From positions 29,021,960-29,085,959 of the forward strand of contig NC_069128.1 of the NCBI RefSeq assembly GCF_026914265.1: DNA of 64,000 bases, written 5' to 3'. Origin of the DNA: Mya arenaria. Lineage: Eukaryota; Mollusca; Bivalvia; Myida; Myidae. The first letter of the stretch is position 1. Each line of letters opens with the position of its first letter. A program made the translations under genes and the position numbers. Below, in pieces: positions 60,936 to 64,000 of the stretch. Below the pieces are notes generated by a model that was given only the letters and a program-made list of their open reading frames with translations, made no database searches and was not told the DNA's origin.

Positions 60936-61032
60936 GGGAATGGCACGACGCAAAATAACATGCTATTACTGGGAACCGAACACTATTTCTGCGAAGAATG
61001 GAAGGCGGGCAGCAATGAATCATGTACAATAC
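60936..61032 (+). pseudogene. Frameshifted copy of the EGF/EMI-type exon
   Basis: Aligned with the exon at 44790-44887, this copy keeps an AG at the acceptor side and the donor GTGTGT, but it is 97 nt rather than 98. The missing base lies near TACTGGGAACC (TACTTTGCAACC in the intact exon). After the shift the sequence still reads TEHYFCEEWKAGSNESCTI, with one of the two adjacent cysteines lost. It is therefore probably a dead exon. A possible next exon start (GCAG then TTTGCCCATCCGATGG, about 61508) is too weak to call. Confidence 0.65.
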
Positions 61033-62480
61033 GTGTGTATTTTACACGCCCCCATCGTTCCCCAAAATTAAAACTTGCATTAATTGGCTGGTTTGTGAAC
61101 TCTTATTGTCCTGTTCCAAATTAAAGTGTTCATGATTACTACATGTGTTGCATTTACTTTATAACTAAATGGCAATAGCAAAGGCAACATATTATCAATA
61201 ATATATTAACTTTCTAAATAAGTTTTGCCAAATTTCATGAACATTGGTTTAATGGTTAATGTATTGAAACATACACAAATCTCAGGTTTAAGGAGTTTAC
61301 TGCGTTTATTTCATGTATACACATAAAGTATCCTCAAGTTGTATTGTCGAGTATTCCCACATTCAATTTTCGCTTTCACTAATGATACAAACAATATAAA
61401 ATATAGCACCTTATATACTGCATATTATTATGTTTGCTATCAATGCATGTCACTCAAAGTGCATTGAAAACTTTTCATATACACTATTAAGATTTCATTT
61501 CCATGCAGTTTGCCCATCCGATGGATATCCAGTCCAATGTATGTAATAGTTTTGTGTAGTTTTGGTCCTCTAAACCAATAACGAGCGCGATGCGGGGCCA
61601 ATTAAGTTGTTTAAAACAACAAGCTAAACAATAAATATCTTAGTGTCAATGCTAACTGCCTCTATACTAATCAAAGCGCATGTGCGAATCGTTAAATTAC
61701 CCACTTGATATAACAAATCAATGATCAAATTAAAATTTAGAGTTTTTTTTATATTTATAGGTTTTCTTTAATCATTTAATCAGAATCCGTCCGAAGATCT
61801 CATAGGTATTATCGTAAACACTAAGTCTAATTCTTGCATTATGTTTGGTCAACAGACACTACAATGTTCTAATGACTCAGCCTACGTGCAGTCGATCAAT
61901 GAGATAAATTAAATCGTTGAGAGCTGTCGTCAGTGCCAAAACCGTTATGCGATCAGACTTCATGAGGAATTAATTCATTTATAAAGGTCAATCTTATTTG
62001 ACCCTTTTTCATTTGTTGTACAAATTCCACTAGGAGAAATTACTGTTCCACAAATCTCATTAAAAAATATATGTTGAAATAACTCGCAAGGTTTATGAAA
62101 TGAGTTTTTAATTTTTTTATGTGGCACGCTGCCGGTGATTTAAGCAACACGAAAGCAGTTGATTCCGCTGCAAACACAAAACAAGAAGTTAAAGGCGCCA
62201 AACAATATAAACAAACGAAAACTATTATGATGATCATCCATTCAGAGGAGTAATTTAATTTTAAGATTTTAACAATAAAATGCGATTACATATATAAAGA
62301 CACAAACACACATGTATATCATGAATACAATGATAATTCCATCAGAATGTACGGTTACAATTTATGTTGTGTTTGCATTTATATAAATAAACTGTTAGTG
62401 GAATTTATTTTGAAAAGAAAATTAGCAGGTATACATGTATACAATATTTTGAATTATTGTAGAGTCAACTTAATCTTTCT
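61033..62480. other. Flank of the dead EGF-like exon, no further exon called
   Basis: Alignable in patches to 44888-46000, notably 61958-62045 and 62175-62250. No RNA gene or transposon domain was seen. Confidence 0.45.
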
Positions 62481-62484
62481 TTAA

Positions 62485-63080
62485 TCGTTGGGCAACTTCA
62501 TAAATGATATAATTTAAACATAAAACAATGATAAATTATAATATATCATGTATAACAGGTCTTTTATAATTGCAATTGTGTACCACCAGATGTCTTTCAA
62601 AATAATGTCAGATATATACAATATTTTCAACATTTAAATCATGGTCAAGTAGTTTTTTTCTGTACTGTTTGACAACTTCATAAATGATATTATTTTCACA
62701 TCAAACCATGATAATATATGAACTACGAAATAGTACATGTCTACTTAAAATCAAATGTCAACTACTCGATGTATAAAAAACAAACTGTTAGCTATATACA
62801 ATATCTTCAATAGTTGTGTGCGTGCGTGTGTGCATGCGTGCGTACGTACGTACGTGCGTGCGTGCGTGCGTGCGTGCGTGTGTGACTGACTGTTTGACAA
62901 ATTTATGAATGATTGTACTAGATATGAAACAAAAAAGATATAAGATATACGAAGGAGAATAGGCAAGGCAATAATTAATAGGTCTAACACCAAATATATA
63001 CAATAGTTGAAAAGTCAATATTAATTACTGTTTTTGATTGACAACGTAAATATGAAAACATGCAAATAGAAGCTAAAAGA
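62485..63080. repeat. Degenerate tandem repeat of about 180-225 bp, three units
   Basis: Units share GACAACTTCATAAATGATAT and ATATATACAATATTTTCAA, with starts near 62490, 62667 and 62892. The last interval is longer because it includes a GTGC microsatellite. Confidence 0.6.
62815..62884. repeat. GTGC/GTAC microsatellite
   Basis: About 70 bp of alternating purine-pyrimidine (GTGCGTGC, TACGTACG). Repeat-encoded His/Thr/Arg frames on the minus strand are artefacts. Confidence 0.95.
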
Positions 63081-63186
63081 AGTATAACATGTCTTCTACA
63101 ATTTCAATGTCTACCAAAACTTCTGTGAAATATATTCAATCAATTCAATGTTCGGTTTGTCAAATCCTACTTCGTGTAATTGCTTA

Positions 63187-63536
63187 TCTACATCCATTCG
63201 GAGATCCTCGGCCATATTTATCGAAAACAACCTCGGATGTATATGTACGGTTTGCGTACTCAGAAATTTTAATGTTTAAGTCCGCTGCAAGTAGATCGCG
63301 TAGTAATTTAATTTTGCAGTTAAACTTAATGACCTAACTCTTGGTAATCTTAATTATGTTTGCAATACTACACTTCACTGGCAATCAATTTAAACTTAGA
63401 TAAACAAATATAAGCTAAACTACTACATTTCATTAATGATATAATTCAAAATTTTACGAACTACTTTTACTGATGTACCGGCATACATCCGAGGTTGTTA
63501 TTGATAAAAATGGCCGAGGAGTTCCGATGATCTATA
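63187..63536. mobile_element. Foldback element with about 60-bp inverted arms
   Basis: Arms 63187-63250 and 63477-63536 are inverted copies with scattered mismatches. Shared parts are TCCTCGGCCAT, TTTATC and ACAACCTCGGATGTAT. The 225-bp middle is AT-rich and non-coding. It lies about 370 bp from the end of the kinase gene. Confidence 0.75.
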
Positions 63537-63908
63537 TCATAAATGCAGTACGCAGTCAACAAAAATGAGTTACGTGGAGGAAACTGTAACACTGTGATTT
63601 TCCGCAAGTTATCGTCCCTCATAAGTTGACATTCATTTTTTTTTAAAATATCAAATAAATATATCTTAAAATTGCTAAATTTGAAATCATTACACTGTTA
63701 TACCAAATCAATTGATTCAACGTTTCGTTAACATAATAACCAACCTTGGCATTACTCATTTACGCAGATAATATTACAATTATAATTATATGGCTCTTAA
63801 AATAAACAAAGTAAAGCAGTTGTAATATTTTTTCAAATATCTATAACACCACATATTTCGACAGTAATGTTAAATATATACAATCTCTCTCGTTCGGATC
63901 GTCAAACA

Positions 63909-64000
63909 CTATTTCCTATAGATGTAGTAATCGTCTTGAGGGGCGGCCACAAACATCTCATCCAGTTCTTCTCTGATGGCTTTGAATGTCGGGCGTTGAT
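63909..64000 (-). CDS. 3' end of a receptor-type tyrosine kinase gene (partial)
   Basis: The minus strand from the window edge reads QRPTFKAIREELDEMFVAAP and then QDDYYIYRK before a stop at 63909-63911. RPTF..I...LDEMF is the conserved last subdomain (XI) of protein tyrosine kinase domains, in which the RP arginine stabilises the fold. A short tail with DDYYIY, a plausible phosphotyrosine site, ends the protein. The rest of the kinase lies beyond 64000, so the receptor type and any ectodomain are unknown. A cytoplasmic kinase cannot be ruled out, though a tail this short right after subdomain XI is common in receptors. Confidence 0.7.
   Translation of the reverse strand, partial: QRPTFKAIREELDEMFVAAPQDDYYIYRK

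Noticed and set aside
61508..61550. Possible second EGF exon (TTTGCCCATCCGATGG)
   Set aside because: The acceptor is plausible and the phase would fit, but the frame reaches a stop quickly and there is no counterpart after the intact exon.
62751..63018. Two overlapping frames with HARTHART-type repeats
   Set aside because: They translate the GTGC microsatellite.

Overview
This window is nuclear DNA from an animal, most likely a bivalve mollusc. It is AT-rich, its genes are split by GT..AG introns, and it is full of tRNA-derived repeats, MITEs, Tc1/mariner relics, APE-type LINEs and a Crypton/DIRS-like tyrosine recombinase. The species call is an inference from repeat style. There are no operons, and most long open frames are chance or repeat-derived.

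The best-supported genes are two tandem paralogues on the + strand, 10200-13193 and 24805-32675. Each has five exons with identical phases. They encode 258 and 260 residue secreted, cadherin-like proteins: a signal peptide, two cadherin-type repeats, and a short hydrophobic C-terminus that looks like a GPI-anchor signal. Both have a matching TATA promoter about 90 bp before the ATG. They lie in an old segmental duplication (about 10080-16860 and 24680-35380), separated by a decayed Tc1-like transposon and a 38-copy, 46-bp satellite. Intron 1 of the second gene has grown to 5 kb. It holds an inverted pair of one MITE, a MITE carrying a tRNA-like module, and a 157-bp tandem array with nuclear-receptor-type half-sites.

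From 33 to 56 kb are non-LTR retrotransposon remnants (about 36.3-37.3, 51.76-54.75 and 54.75-55.44 kb), palindromic MITEs and short tandem arrays. One EGF/EMI-type exon with clean splice sites lies at 44790-44887. A frameshifted copy of it is at 60936-61032, inside a second diverged duplication.

At 57.2-60.4 kb a broken tyrosine-recombinase gene still shows all its signature residues. Its 3' part sits in a 1235-bp direct duplication that looks identical by eye. The last 92 bases are the minus-strand 3' end of what looks like a receptor-type tyrosine kinase gene continuing beyond the window.
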